A DNA stretch of 9,113 bases from Euryarchaeota archaeon UBA549 (GCA_002495645.1 DAGF01000073.1:1-9113), one strand, 5' to 3'. Shown: positions 1 through 8,313, counted from the stretch's first letter. A program made the numbers and translations. Notes: a model not told the origin generated them from the letters alone.

Positions 1-1514
1 GGTTGACCGACGATGATGTTCTCTGCAACACCGGTGAGGTAGTCTTTCTCGCCGATGATACCGGCCTTGAGCAGGTGGTTGACGGTGACTTCGAAGGCAG
101 CACGAGCGAGGATGCTGTGCTTGGTTCCGGAAACACCGTGTCGCCCAATGGCCCGAACTTCACCTTCAGAGGTCATCACGTCGGCGACCATCAACAGGTG
201 GCGAACGTCCACTTCCAGACGAGCGCCGTCAAGGGTCATTTGCAATTCGTTGACGATGGCTTGTCGAGCAGCCTCAATGCCAAGGTAATCGTAAATTTCG
301 ATGATGTTGTTGGTGTATGTTCGGGAGCGGTCGATGTTCTCCAACTCGCTGACACGAGAGAGGTTGCTGCCAATGGTTGAGAGGTAGTATTCGCCCGTTT
401 TGTCGTCAAGTTGGGGGTTCGCTCGCTCAATGCCTGGAATACCCTTGAGTCGCATGTCTCGAATCTTCTCTTCCAGTTGGAGGAGCATCGTGTACGAGGG
501 TGGGTTTTCCGCAAGGTCAGCCAAGTCCTCTTCGGAATGCACGCCGGGAATCATGGTGAGCGTTGAAGGGTTCTTTTCCTTGTCAGCCTGCACGTAGAGT
601 CGGGTGGCGCGCTCAAGTTTGTCCTTGACCTCAGCAGCGGTCATGTTCTTCTGCTTGAGGTTGCCTTTGTTGAGGTTCAACACGAGTCGGCGTTGAGCGA
701 CGTCGGTTTCCAGCGTAGCGATGTTGACGGTGGTGGTGACTTCAATGGCGGCAGCGAGTTTCTGCGCAGCCTTTGCGTCTTGCATCTGTTCACCCTTCAA
801 ACGGATGGTCATCGTCGGCGTTTGCGGCACCTTCCGGGCGTCCACGATCTCGATGATACGGGGAAGACCTTGGGTGACGTTGACGGTTGCAACACCTGCA
901 TAGTGGAACGTACGCATCGTCATTTGCGTGCCGGGCTCGCCAATGGATTGTGCGGTGATGATGCCCGCTGCTTCATAGGGGTCGATGCTGGCTCGCTCAA
1001 GAGCGACAATGGCTTCGTCGATGACCTTCTTGGCCTGAGGCTTGGTCAGCTTCTTCTTACCACGGCTGTGGCAAGCGACGGTCAAGTCAGCGAGAATTCG
1101 GTTGGTGAATCGGCCAGAGCCAGCATCGGCCACAGCCTCTTCCAACTTCTTGTAGACGGGGTCTTCAGCCAATTCGTTCTCCATGGATTGCATCTTACGA
1201 TCGTAATCGTAAGGCTCCATATCAACGACGGTCTTGGCGCGGGTTCGGCGCTTTGCACCACGCCCAGCAAGGCGGACCTTGGTGACCGGCCCGGTGTTTT
1301 CACCGTCGCCATCACGGCCTTTTTGGGTGGCCGCGATGATGGTGCCGTGGATGTTGCCTGCAGTTTCGGAGTCGGTTTCGCAAATCTTGGCAATGTCCGC
1401 TTGGCTCATCACCTTGACATCGTCCCACTTTCGGTCGTCAGCCAATGCGTGAGCAAAGTTTTCCTCGATGCCCAAATCCATGAGCTTCTTCTTGGTTGCA
1501 CTCTTGACGACCAT
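1..1514 (-). CDS. rpoA2: DNA-directed RNA polymerase subunit A'' (Rpo1C), 3' end beyond window
   Basis: C-terminal half of the split largest subunit of archaeal RNA polymerase, homologous to the end of Rpb1. It supplies the trigger loop and part of the jaw and cleft. The reading frame stays open for 504 codons to the left edge. Residues 186-208 contain the trigger-loop signature (TAQSIGEPGTQMT, then RTFHYAGV). GLPRIIEIVDARK (216-228), TNNIIEIYDYLGIEAAR (401-417) and GRHGVSGTKHSILARAAFEVT (from about 457) are classic A'' blocks. The frame stops at ENIIVGQ, so only about 10-20 residues should be missing. Trigger loop to end has the usual spacing, so the extra length (about 520 expected against about 380-400) is all N-terminal. 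Residues 1-100 form an added module resembling the RpoH N-terminus. ATG at 1514 overlaps the rpoA1 stop by one base (TGATG) and follows a near-perfect Shine-Dalgarno. Confidence 0.97.
   Translation of the reverse strand, partial: MVVKSATKKKLMDLGIEENFAHALADDRKWDDVKVMSQADIAKICETDSETAGNIHGTIIAATQKGRDGDGENTGPVTKVRLAGRGAKRRTRAKTVVDMEPYDYDRKMQSMENELAEDPVYKKLEEAVADAGSGRFTNRILADLTVACHSRGKKKLTKPQAKKVIDEAIVALERASIDPYEAAGIITAQSIGEPGTQMTMRTFHYAGVATVNVTQGLPRIIEIVDARKVPQTPTMTIRLKGEQMQDAKAAQKLAAAIEVTTTVNIATLETDVAQRRLVLNLNKGNLKQKNMTAAEVKDKLERATRLYVQADKEKNPSTLTMIPGVHSEEDLADLAENPPSYTMLLQLEEKIRDMRLKGIPGIERANPQLDDKTGEYYLSTIGSNLSRVSELENIDRSRTYTNNIIEIYDYLGIEAARQAIVNELQMTLDGARLEVDVRHLLMVADVMTSEGEVRAIGRHGVSGTKHSILARAAFEVTVNHLLKAGIIGEKDYLTGVAENIIVGQ
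1215..1514 (-). other. N-terminal accessory module of RpoA'' (paralogous to RpoH N-terminus)
   Basis: Residues 1-100 of RpoA'' lie before the conserved polymerase body. The module begins MVVKSATKKKLMDLGI and continues with FAHALADDR and DVKVMSQADIA, then a Gly-rich polar linker (about 66-78) and a basic stretch (GRGAKRRTRAK, 84-94) ending in VVDM. The helix-turn-helix-like pattern (L..LGI...FA..LA...W.D+K.M) resembles small helix-hairpin-helix or SAM-like domains, but I cannot assign a family. It aligns without gaps to the first 42 residues of RpoH at 26 identities. Known archaeal A'' subunits generally begin much closer to the trigger loop. Confidence 0.75.
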
Positions 1515-4500
1515 CAGTTCTCACCTCCGTCGTGTTCAGCGGCTTCTTCCCAAGCGCCCATGTCCTCCTCGTCGCCCTCGAATTCGTAGGACTCTCGGTC
1601 AACTTCAAGGCCGCCCTCGGTTCCAAGCGCTGCGTCGACGATAACGTCGATGTTGAACGGTGAACCGTGGACACCACGGGACGGGTCAATGCCGTCTTCT
1701 CCGTAGCTGAACTGGATGATTCGATTGGCGGTGTTTCGCACCGAGAGCATATCGTCGTCGAAGACCTTCAGGTCGTCCATGGCGTTGATGAGACGTCGCT
1801 GCATGTATCCAGACTTGGCCGTTCGCACAGCGGTGTCAACCAGGGACTCACGACCGGAGACGGAGAGCATAAAGAACTCCGTTGGCTCAAGACCGCGCTT
1901 GAACGATGAGGCGATGAAACCTCGGTCAAGTGCACCTCGACCGCCTCGCTTGAAGTGAGGCAGAACACGGTCGTCGTAGCCACGCTCAAGACGCTTACCA
2001 CGAACCTTGGCTTGTCCGATGGACGCTGCCATCATCGTCAAGTTGTCCATGGAACCACGGGCACCGGAAATGGCCATGTTGACCGCAGCGTTGGTGGAAC
2101 CTGACTTGTTGAGTTCGTCCTTTGCGATATCACCGGCTTCTTGCTTCCCCTTGTCAAGCATCTGCATGATGTCTTCCTCGAGGGTCTCGCGAGGTGTTCG
2201 ACCGGGTCGAGAGCCGTACTTCTTGCCGTCCTTTCCGAACAGGTCGAGGGCGACGTTCACTTCGTCCTGAGCGTTGGCGTTCGCAGTGTTAATGGCCGCC
2301 ACGGCTTCGTCAGAGAGGTCTTCGTCGTCAATACCGGTGGTGAAACCAAGCGAGGTACAGGCGGCGATGGACAATCGAGTGAATTCATCCAAGAACCGAG
2401 CGCCTTGTTCCGAGCCGTTTGTTTGGACGATGGCGTCGAGAAGACGTCCGTCTTCAGCACCGATGGCACGCTTGTCGAGCGTACCATCAACCTGCCCGTC
2501 CTTGACCATGACCATGTCGTTGGACCGGCTTCGGAAGCGCAGGTGGATGTTGTCGGGGATGATGAGCGAAACGATGTCCTGCCCGCGGTAGGCTGGTTCA
2601 CCGTTCTCGTCCTTCACGAGTTCGGGTAGCTTGCCGGTGTAGCCGATGTTTCCAAGCATCTCAAGACCGTGTGCTTGGCGAATCATGGTTCCGGGTCGGG
2701 ACAGAAGATAAGCACCGGAGATGTGGTCGTGGATACCACCGATGACCGCACCACCGTAGCGGGGGGTCAGGATGTGTTCTTGGACACGCATCAAAATCTT
2801 GGCTTCAGCTCGTGCTTCCTCGGATTGAATCACGTGCAAGTTCATTTCGTCGCCGTCAAAGTCAGCGTTGTACGGCGTACAAACGGCCAAGTTGAAGCGG
2901 AAGGTGTGGCCTTCCATCACTCGGACTTCGTGCACCATCATGGACATGCGGTGAAGCGAAGGCTGACGGTTGAAGATGGCGACATCGCCATCGATGAGGT
3001 GACGCTCAACCTGCAAACCGGGCTTGGGGTTGCCGTATCGGTCAAGGGTTGACAAGCGGTCCTCAACACCGGTTCGCTCCTCGCCCCATTCGTCAAAGGG
3101 ACTGCCACAGTGTGGGCAGGACACTTCGAGGTGTTCGGGGAAGGGTTCGGGGTTGGGGTTGTCTGCTTGCGCCAACTCGTGCATCCATCGGTAGTGGAGG
3201 ATGGCCCGTGGGTCATCTTCTGGCAACTTCTTGCCGTTTTCATCAATACCTTGGAGGTTGTTCAACGTCGCCGTGTCGTTCACAACGTAGCTGACCTCTT
3301 CTGCTTGGTCCATGCCGCTGAGCGAAATTTGCTTCTGAATGACCAACCCGGGGAGGAAGTTTGGAGCAGGCAAGCAGGAGTGCAGGTCGTGACGTTGTGT
3401 GGTCTCTTCGTTGCACTCGGGGTTGTGGCAGCGGAAGCCGGCGTTGATGAGGCGGCTTCGCTGATTGATCTTCACACGTCGACCATCGCCACGCACGATG
3501 TAGTTGACACCGGGGTGGACCTCTGGGCCGCGCAATATCATTTGACGCATTTGCTCGCGGTTTCGAGTGGTGACACGAATGGGCACCGTCAATTCCTTGG
3601 CGATCTTGGTTGGGACACCCACTTCGTTCACACTGAGGTAGGGGTCTGGTGAAATCACGGAACGTGCACAGAAGTTGACACGCTTACCGGACAGGTTGCT
3701 TCGGAAACGACCTTCCTTCCCCTTCAGTCGCTGCGTGAGCGTCTTGAGGGTTCGTCCAGAGCGGTGGCGGGCGGGCGGAATACCGGAGGTTTGGTTGTCA
3801 AAGTAGGTGGTGATGTGGTACTGCAAGAGCTCCCATAGGTCCTCAACGATGAGTTGAGGTGCACCAGAATCTCGGTTTTCACGCAGACGCTGGTTGATTC
3901 GCAGCACGTCCACGAGCTTGTGGGTCAAATCGTCTTCCGAGCGGTCACCGCTGTCCAATGTGATGGACGGTCGAACGGTGATGGGGGGCACAGGAAGCAC
4001 CTTGAGAACAACCCACTCAGGGCGGTTCTGCTTGTCCATACCGATGAAGATGAGGTGCTCGGGCGGGATGCTGCTGAGCCACTCGCGAACATCTCGGGGG
4101 TTGAGTTTTCGCTCGGTGTTGTCGTGCTTTTCCTTGAAGGTCGTCGGCTTGTCGAGGATGATTTTCCCTTGTGTCGAACCGCAGTGCATGCACACTTTGC
4201 GCTTGGTTCCTGAGGTGACCTTTTCCACTTCTTTGATGATCTTGGAGAATTCCGTGGAACCAACACCGTGCTTGGTGATGACGTCTCGGATTCGGTTGCG
4301 GTAGTAGTCTTGTTCGCTCTGCTCGGGGTTGGAGCCGGGCGAGGTACCGGGTTCGCTGTGAAGCAAGATGTTGCTGCAGTCGTTGCAGGTCGCCTTGAGA
4401 GCGGTCTTGATCAAGTTCACGAAACCGATGTGGATGACGGGCAGTTCAAGTTGGATGTGTCCAAAGTGACCGGGTGAGTCTTGGTACTGACAGTTATCAG

Positions 4501-4696
4501 TGGGGCAGAGCAAACCAGGTTCAATCACACCCATGTGCGGGTCCATCAGACCTTGCTTGTAGGCGTGTCCGTCGTCCTTGTAGGTGTCTGCGGTCTTGAC
4601 TTCAACAGCGGACATCTTTCGGATTTCATTCGGGTCCATCAAACCAAATCGAATCTGTGCGATTCGCTTGGGGATCATTGTGCTCTTTCGACTCAT
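1514..4696 (-). CDS. rpoA1: DNA-directed RNA polymerase subunit A' (Rpo1N)
   Basis: N-terminal part of the split largest subunit (Rpb1/beta' homologue). It carries the catalytic metal site, clamp and bridge helix, and forms the active centre with B and A''. At 1060 residues it is longer than the usual 870-910. Seen in order: PGHFGH clamp segment (75-80); zinc pairs C104/C107 and C169/C172; GKEGRFRSNLSGKRVNFCAR (326-345); an unusual insert (about 411-560); VERHLIDGD (563-571); FNRQPSLHRMSMM (575-587); YNADFDGDEMN with Mg-binding D612, D614 and D616; SGARGS (877-882) and VRGKR (898-902); the bridge helix (about 936-975, ending GYMQRRLINAMDDL); YGEDGIDP (998-1005); and an acidic tail (about 1028-1060). 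The first clamp zinc site is altered (S74 where Cys is expected). ATG at 4696 overlaps the rpoB stop (ATGA) with a GGAGGA site upstream. Confidence 0.98.
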   Translation of the reverse strand: MSRKSTMIPKRIAQIRFGLMDPNEIRKMSAVEVKTADTYKDDGHAYKQGLMDPHMGVIEPGLLCPTDNCQYQDSPGHFGHIQLELPVIHIGFVNLIKTALKATCNDCSNILLHSEPGTSPGSNPEQSEQDYYRNRIRDVITKHGVGSTEFSKIIKEVEKVTSGTKRKVCMHCGSTQGKIILDKPTTFKEKHDNTERKLNPRDVREWLSSIPPEHLIFIGMDKQNRPEWVVLKVLPVPPITVRPSITLDSGDRSEDDLTHKLVDVLRINQRLRENRDSGAPQLIVEDLWELLQYHITTYFDNQTSGIPPARHRSGRTLKTLTQRLKGKEGRFRSNLSGKRVNFCARSVISPDPYLSVNEVGVPTKIAKELTVPIRVTTRNREQMRQMILRGPEVHPGVNYIVRGDGRRVKINQRSRLINAGFRCHNPECNEETTQRHDLHSCLPAPNFLPGLVIQKQISLSGMDQAEEVSYVVNDTATLNNLQGIDENGKKLPEDDPRAILHYRWMHELAQADNPNPEPFPEHLEVSCPHCGSPFDEWGEERTGVEDRLSTLDRYGNPKPGLQVERHLIDGDVAIFNRQPSLHRMSMMVHEVRVMEGHTFRFNLAVCTPYNADFDGDEMNLHVIQSEEARAEAKILMRVQEHILTPRYGGAVIGGIHDHISGAYLLSRPGTMIRQAHGLEMLGNIGYTGKLPELVKDENGEPAYRGQDIVSLIIPDNIHLRFRSRSNDMVMVKDGQVDGTLDKRAIGAEDGRLLDAIVQTNGSEQGARFLDEFTRLSIAACTSLGFTTGIDDEDLSDEAVAAINTANANAQDEVNVALDLFGKDGKKYGSRPGRTPRETLEEDIMQMLDKGKQEAGDIAKDELNKSGSTNAAVNMAISGARGSMDNLTMMAASIGQAKVRGKRLERGYDDRVLPHFKRGGRGALDRGFIASSFKRGLEPTEFFMLSVSGRESLVDTAVRTAKSGYMQRRLINAMDDLKVFDDDMLSVRNTANRIIQFSYGEDGIDPSRGVHGSPFNIDVIVDAALGTEGGLEVDRESYEFEGDEEDMGAWEEAAEHDGGEN
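1521..1528 (-). promoter_or_regulatory. Shine-Dalgarno site of rpoA2
   Basis: The minus strand reads GGAGGTGA, a full match to the archaeal 16S anti-Shine-Dalgarno, 6 nt before the ATG at 1514. It lies inside the end of rpoA1 and fixes the rpoA2 start. With the 1-nt stop/start overlap it suggests translational coupling that keeps A' and A'' in step. Confidence 0.9.
1772..1891 (-). other. Bridge helix region of RpoA'
   Basis: Residues about 936-975 of A' match the bridge helix and the segment before it, beginning LEPTEFFMLSVSGRES and ending GYMQRRLINAMDDL. This helix spans the cleft by the active site and works with the trigger loop, which is encoded separately in rpoA2. Most positions are conserved, but SVSGRES replaces the usual HAMGGREG form, a modest departure. 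Confidence 0.85.
3017..3466 (-). other. Cysteine-containing insert within RpoA'
   Basis: Residues about 411-560 of A' sit between the VHPGVNYIVRGDGRRVKI strand region and LQVERHLIDGD. These two blocks are separated by only about 15-20 residues in Rpb1 and other archaeal A' proteins. The insert includes C423-x4-C428, H436, H439 and C441, and about 100 residues later C527-x2-C530 (CPHCGSPFDEWG), which together could form a zinc ribbon. Between them lie polar, Pro- and Asn-rich segments. Frame and codon use continue without interruption. No intein splice motifs are present. By position it should be near the dock and RNA-exit side of the enzyme (inference from Rpb1). Confidence 0.7.
4466..4507 (-). 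other. Altered first clamp zinc site of RpoA'
   Basis: Residues 64-77 of A' read CPTDNCQYQDSPGH. The family pattern (yeast Rpb1 C67, C70, C77, H80) is C-x2-C-x6-C-x2-H. Here C64 and H77 are kept, the second ligand position is D67 with a Cys shifted to 69, and the third ligand is S74. The following FGHI is normal, so this is substitution and not misreading of the frame. Confidence 0.8.
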
Positions 4697-7600
4697 CTTC
4701 GGTCCTCCAGTTCAAGACGCATGGCCACACCTAAACTCTTCATTTCGTCCAGTAGCAGCTTGAATGCATAAGAAGTCTGCACCTTGTAGACTTCAGCGCC
4801 ATCACCGTGGATGGGGCTGACATAGGTGCCACGCTTGGGGTCGTACCAAGCGATGTGACCGGATTGGGCGCAGACATACATGTCAATACCGTCCGATTCG
4901 TCCAGCAGTCGGTCCTTGATGACCATCGAGGCACCGTGGGCAATCAAACAATCACGTTCCATTTCACCAAATCGAAGACCACCTTGTCGGGCACGACCTT
5001 CGGTTGGTTGGCGGGTCAAGATTTGGACACGGCCACGTGAACGGGCGTGAATCTTTGAACTGACCAAGTGGTGCAGTCGCTGGTAGAAAATGCAACCAAT
5101 GAAGATGTCAGCGGGGTAGGATTCACCAGTTTCACCGTTGATCATCATCTCACGTCCAGTGTGAGCAAGTCCGTTTCGGACCAGGCCATCACGGAGACTG
5201 GATTCCTTTTCACCACGGAAAGCGGTACCGTCAATACGTCGACCTTCCATTGCACCGACCTTGCCGCCGATCATTTCCAAAACGTGGGCGACCGTCATCC
5301 GGGATGGAATGGCGTGGGGGTTGATGATGAGGTCGGGCACGACACCGTCCGGGGTGAACGGCATGTCCTCTGGTTCAACCAAGCGTCCAATGACACCCTT
5401 TTGGCCGTGGCGAGAAGCGAACTTGTCGCCAACTTCGGGGACTTTGTGGCTTCGAACCATCACACGGACCAAGCGACCGGAATCGAGCGACTCGGTCACG
5501 TAGACGTTGTCAACCCAACCTTTCTCGCCGTGTCGCACGAGCATCGAAGATTCTCGCCGTTCCTGAGCCATCAGGAACGAGGCGCCTGAGGATTCTTCGA
5601 GGAATCGGGGGGGGCTGGTCTTACCGACCAAGACGTTTCCACCTTCCAGTGCCGTCTCTGGGACGGGAAGGCCGTCGGCTTCAAGGTGAACGTAGGATTC
5701 TGGAGCCTTGAGTCCCTTGATCTCCTGCTTGGAGGTGCCGGGCTTCTCAATTTCCTCAACTTGGCCGCCAGGGAAACGGCGGCGTTCTGCGTTGTAGGTG
5801 CGGTTGAACGTTGAGCGGCCAAGGGCGCGATCAATGGATCCTTTGTTCATGATGACAGCGTCTTGCATGTTGTAGCCGTGCAAGGACATGATGGCCACAA
5901 TGAAGTTCTGACCTCCAGGGCGGTCGTCAAAGTGAGTGGTTTCCATCGCTCGGGTGCGGGTGATGGAGCGCTGAGGGTAGTGCAAGATGTGGGCTCGGGT
6001 GTCCGGGCGCATGCGGTAGTTGGCGCTTGGGAGGCCCAAGGATTGCTTGACCATCGCCGTACCGCCCGTAACACGAGGTGTGGAGTTGTGCTCGGGGTAT
6101 GGGATGAGGGAGGCACAAACACCGAGGACAAGCTGCGGGTCGATTTCGCAGTGGGAGTGTTCAGCGGTGTAGAGCAGCGGCACATCAAATTCCGTGGTGG
6201 CGATTTCGCCGTTGGGCATGGAGACGTTGGCCTTGAGGTGAGCGACTTCAGTGCGTGGCTCGCCCAGGTTCATCCACTGGACATCCTCATACTTGACGAC
6301 ACGACCGGCCAAACCAGCGCTGTCGCCTTCGGGGATGGTTTCTGGAAGGACGAACGGACGAGGTGCGATGTAGAGGTCTTCTTCTTCCTCGGCGTCAACC
6401 CATTCTACAACGCCCTCAATGATGAGCGAGCGGAAATTGATTTCACCACTGGCAAGTTTCGTCAAGTGATCTTGGGTCAACCGGGGAGCGCCGTCGTAAA
6501 GGATGAGCAAAGGTCGTAGAATACGGCCCTTGTCGGTGTTGATGAAGATGTCTTTGTTTTCAACATCGTGGCGGATAGAGACTTCGGAAGGAATCACGCC
6601 TCGGCGTCGAGAAGACTTGAAGTGGTCCACGAGTTTCTTTCCTCGCTTGTGGATGCCGTAGATGTCACCGTTGACGTGAACGCGATCACCGTCGGTCCAG
6701 TCGTCTGGCTGGTAGACATCGAGTTCGTCAAGACGCTCACGGATCTCAATCTCGTCAATGTCTTCGGAGATGTCGATCATTTGAGCGGCGTTCTTTACGA
6801 GGCCACAGTTCTGTCCTTCAGGTGTTTCGTTGGGACAAAGTCGACCCCATTGGGTTGGGTGCAAATCTCGAGCCTCGAAGTGAGGCTGGCTGCGCACCAA
6901 AGGTGAGGTGACACGGCGCATGTGGGAAAGAGCAGCGAGGTAGGTTGTTCGGTCGAGCAGTTGACTGACACCGGATCGTCCGCCGACCCAGTTTCCGGTC
7001 GCCAAAGCGTGCATGATTTTGCTCGTCAACACATCGGGTCGCAAGCAGGAGGTAATCTTCAACTCACGCTTGCGGTTGTGGTGGCGCTCGAGTTGGTACT
7101 TGAGGTCACGAGCGAGTTGACCGGCTGAGACACGGAAGAGGTCTTCAATCAAGTCGCCAGCCAAGCGAACTCGCTTGTTGGCGTAGTGGTCCTTGTCATT
7201 GGGGTCTCGGCCTTCGATGGCCATCTCGAGAACCTGGCGAACGATGCGTCCAAGGTAGATGGCTTTCTTCTCACGGTCTTCAACTTGGTCGCCCAAGTGA
7301 GGGAGAAGTTCGCGGTCGAGGAGTTGGCTCACACGAGCCTCGCGATATTCTTTTTGCTGGCCTGCAGCGAATTTCTTTTCCAGCCACTGGTGGCTTTCTT
7401 CGGTGGTGACGACCTTGTACTCCTCGTTGTCGTTCACTTCGTTGATGTTGGCCACGATGTACTTGAACGAGTCCGTGTTTCCAGCGATGGCTTGGAAGAT
7501 GTTCTGGTCGTTCTCAACACCGAGGGCACGCATGAGCAGAACCACGGGGATGGCGGTGGTACCCGCAGTGCTGATCTTGACCATCAGCATCCCGTCTCGG

Positions 7601-8310
7601 CGCTTCTCGACGGTCAGCGGTTTGCGCATACCGTCTTTTTGGGAGAAAATCTTGGCCACTTCAGTTTGCTTCGCATAGCGCTTGTTGATTTCGACGGTCA
7701 CTCGGTTCGGTGCGAGGTCTTCCATGGAGATGAGAACACGCTCGGTGCCGTTGATGATGAAGTAGCCACCGGGGTCGAGGGGGTCTTCGCCCTTCTTGCG
7801 GAGGAGCTCATGCCAGGTGGCTTTGTCCTCGGCGGAGGTGGTGGGTGAAAGAACACGGTCCCCTGCGATGTGCTTGGCGTGAAGGTTGCAGCGTTCCGAG
7901 CGGACCATGATGGGCATGTTTCCGACGGCCACACCGGATTCGGTTGGGGATGGAACACCGTTGCGCTTGATGGTGAAATCAATGGTGACTGGGGACATGT
8001 AGGTCAACTTTCGCAGCCGGCATTCCATGGGCGTCGATGGGTTGAGTGCACCGTTGGCCTCTTTGACCGTGGGCTGGCCGAGTTTGACGTTCTTGAGGCG
8101 GATGACGATGTCTTGGTCGTGGACATCGAGTTTGATGTAGCCACCTTCGTCGTCGTTGAAGTCTTCATCGGTTCCAACGCGAATGTTGCGAATGATGCGC
8201 TCCATGCGAGAGATGGTGTTCTCTGAAGCGGGGATACAGTCGTTATAAGATGCCAGTTGGTGGTTGACAAGGCTGCGTTCTTTGAAAAATGCTTGAATGA
8301 TTTCCTGCAT
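4693..8310 (-). CDS. rpoB: DNA-directed RNA polymerase subunit B (Rpo2), unsplit
   Basis: Second-largest polymerase subunit (Rpb2/beta homologue), forming the opposite side of the cleft and contributing to the active centre. It is one 1205-residue chain, slightly longer than the roughly 1120-1130 of other unsplit archaeal B subunits, and not divided into B' and B'' as in haloarchaea and most methanogens. Seen in order: N-terminal lobe (FFKERSLVNHQLASYN, 8-23); GGYFIINGTERVLISME (181-197); fork/rifampicin-region equivalent (HPTQWGRLCPNETPEGQNCG, 484-503); HGYNMQDAVIMNKGS (811-825); catalytic-centre lysine motifs GDKF (K963) and RHGQKGVIG (K971); NPHAIPSRMT (997-1006); GGLRFGEMERD (1110-1120); and YAFKLLLDEM near the end (1181-1190). 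The C-terminal zinc ribbon is degenerate. ATG at 8310 has a strong Shine-Dalgarno overlapping the rpoH stop. The stop overlaps the rpoA1 start by 4 nt. Confidence 0.98.
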   Translation of the reverse strand: MQEIIQAFFKERSLVNHQLASYNDCIPASENTISRMERIIRNIRVGTDEDFNDDEGGYIKLDVHDQDIVIRLKNVKLGQPTVKEANGALNPSTPMECRLRKLTYMSPVTIDFTIKRNGVPSPTESGVAVGNMPIMVRSERCNLHAKHIAGDRVLSPTTSAEDKATWHELLRKKGEDPLDPGGYFIINGTERVLISMEDLAPNRVTVEINKRYAKQTEVAKIFSQKDGMRKPLTVEKRRDGMLMVKISTAGTTAIPVVLLMRALGVENDQNIFQAIAGNTDSFKYIVANINEVNDNEEYKVVTTEESHQWLEKKFAAGQQKEYREARVSQLLDRELLPHLGDQVEDREKKAIYLGRIVRQVLEMAIEGRDPNDKDHYANKRVRLAGDLIEDLFRVSAGQLARDLKYQLERHHNRKRELKITSCLRPDVLTSKIMHALATGNWVGGRSGVSQLLDRTTYLAALSHMRRVTSPLVRSQPHFEARDLHPTQWGRLCPNETPEGQNCGLVKNAAQMIDISEDIDEIEIRERLDELDVYQPDDWTDGDRVHVNGDIYGIHKRGKKLVDHFKSSRRRGVIPSEVSIRHDVENKDIFINTDKGRILRPLLILYDGAPRLTQDHLTKLASGEINFRSLIIEGVVEWVDAEEEEDLYIAPRPFVLPETIPEGDSAGLAGRVVKYEDVQWMNLGEPRTEVAHLKANVSMPNGEIATTEFDVPLLYTAEHSHCEIDPQLVLGVCASLIPYPEHNSTPRVTGGTAMVKQSLGLPSANYRMRPDTRAHILHYPQRSITRTRAMETTHFDDRPGGQNFIVAIMSLHGYNMQDAVIMNKGSIDRALGRSTFNRTYNAERRRFPGGQVEEIEKPGTSKQEIKGLKAPESYVHLEADGLPVPETALEGGNVLVGKTSPPRFLEESSGASFLMAQERRESSMLVRHGEKGWVDNVYVTESLDSGRLVRVMVRSHKVPEVGDKFASRHGQKGVIGRLVEPEDMPFTPDGVVPDLIINPHAIPSRMTVAHVLEMIGGKVGAMEGRRIDGTAFRGEKESSLRDGLVRNGLAHTGREMMINGETGESYPADIFIGCIFYQRLHHLVSSKIHARSRGRVQILTRQPTEGRARQGGLRFGEMERDCLIAHGASMVIKDRLLDESDGIDMYVCAQSGHIAWYDPKRGTYVSPIHGDGAEVYKVQTSYAFKLLLDEMKSLGVAMRLELEDRR
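4703..4708 (-). promoter_or_regulatory. Shine-Dalgarno site of rpoA1
   Basis: The minus strand reads GGAGGA, 6 nt before the ATG at 4696 and inside the last codons of rpoB. It supports this start. With the ATGA stop/start overlap it points to coupled translation of B and A'. Confidence 0.85.
4807..4872 (-). other. Degenerate C-terminal zinc ribbon of RpoB
   Basis: Residues 1147-1168 of B occupy the place of the C-terminal zinc ribbon, normally C-x2-C ... CPxCGD. Here they read CAQSG ... SPIHGD, so the ligand positions are C1147, S1150, S1165 and H1168. Flanking blocks (YDPKRGTYV before, YAFKLLLDEM after) are family-like, so the alignment is unambiguous. Tetrahedral four-Cys zinc binding cannot occur, though C1147, H1152 and H1168 leave room for a different site. 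Confidence 0.85.
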
Positions 8311-8313
8311 GAT

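Noticed and set aside
693..1589. Plus-strand open frame of 298 codons opposite rpoA2/rpoA1
   Set aside because: It is antisense to well-conserved RpoA'' and RpoA' sequence, has no recognisable domain, and its openness follows from the codon bias of the real genes. Similar long antisense frames occur at 5863-6519 and 7186-7848 and were dismissed likewise.
3017..3466. The RpoA' insert as an intein
   Set aside because: There is no Cys/Ser-starting splice block, no terminal His-Asn followed by Cys/Ser/Thr at the right boundary, and no endonuclease motif. The segment is polar, ribbon-like and lies outside the usual intein sites of the DFDGD region.
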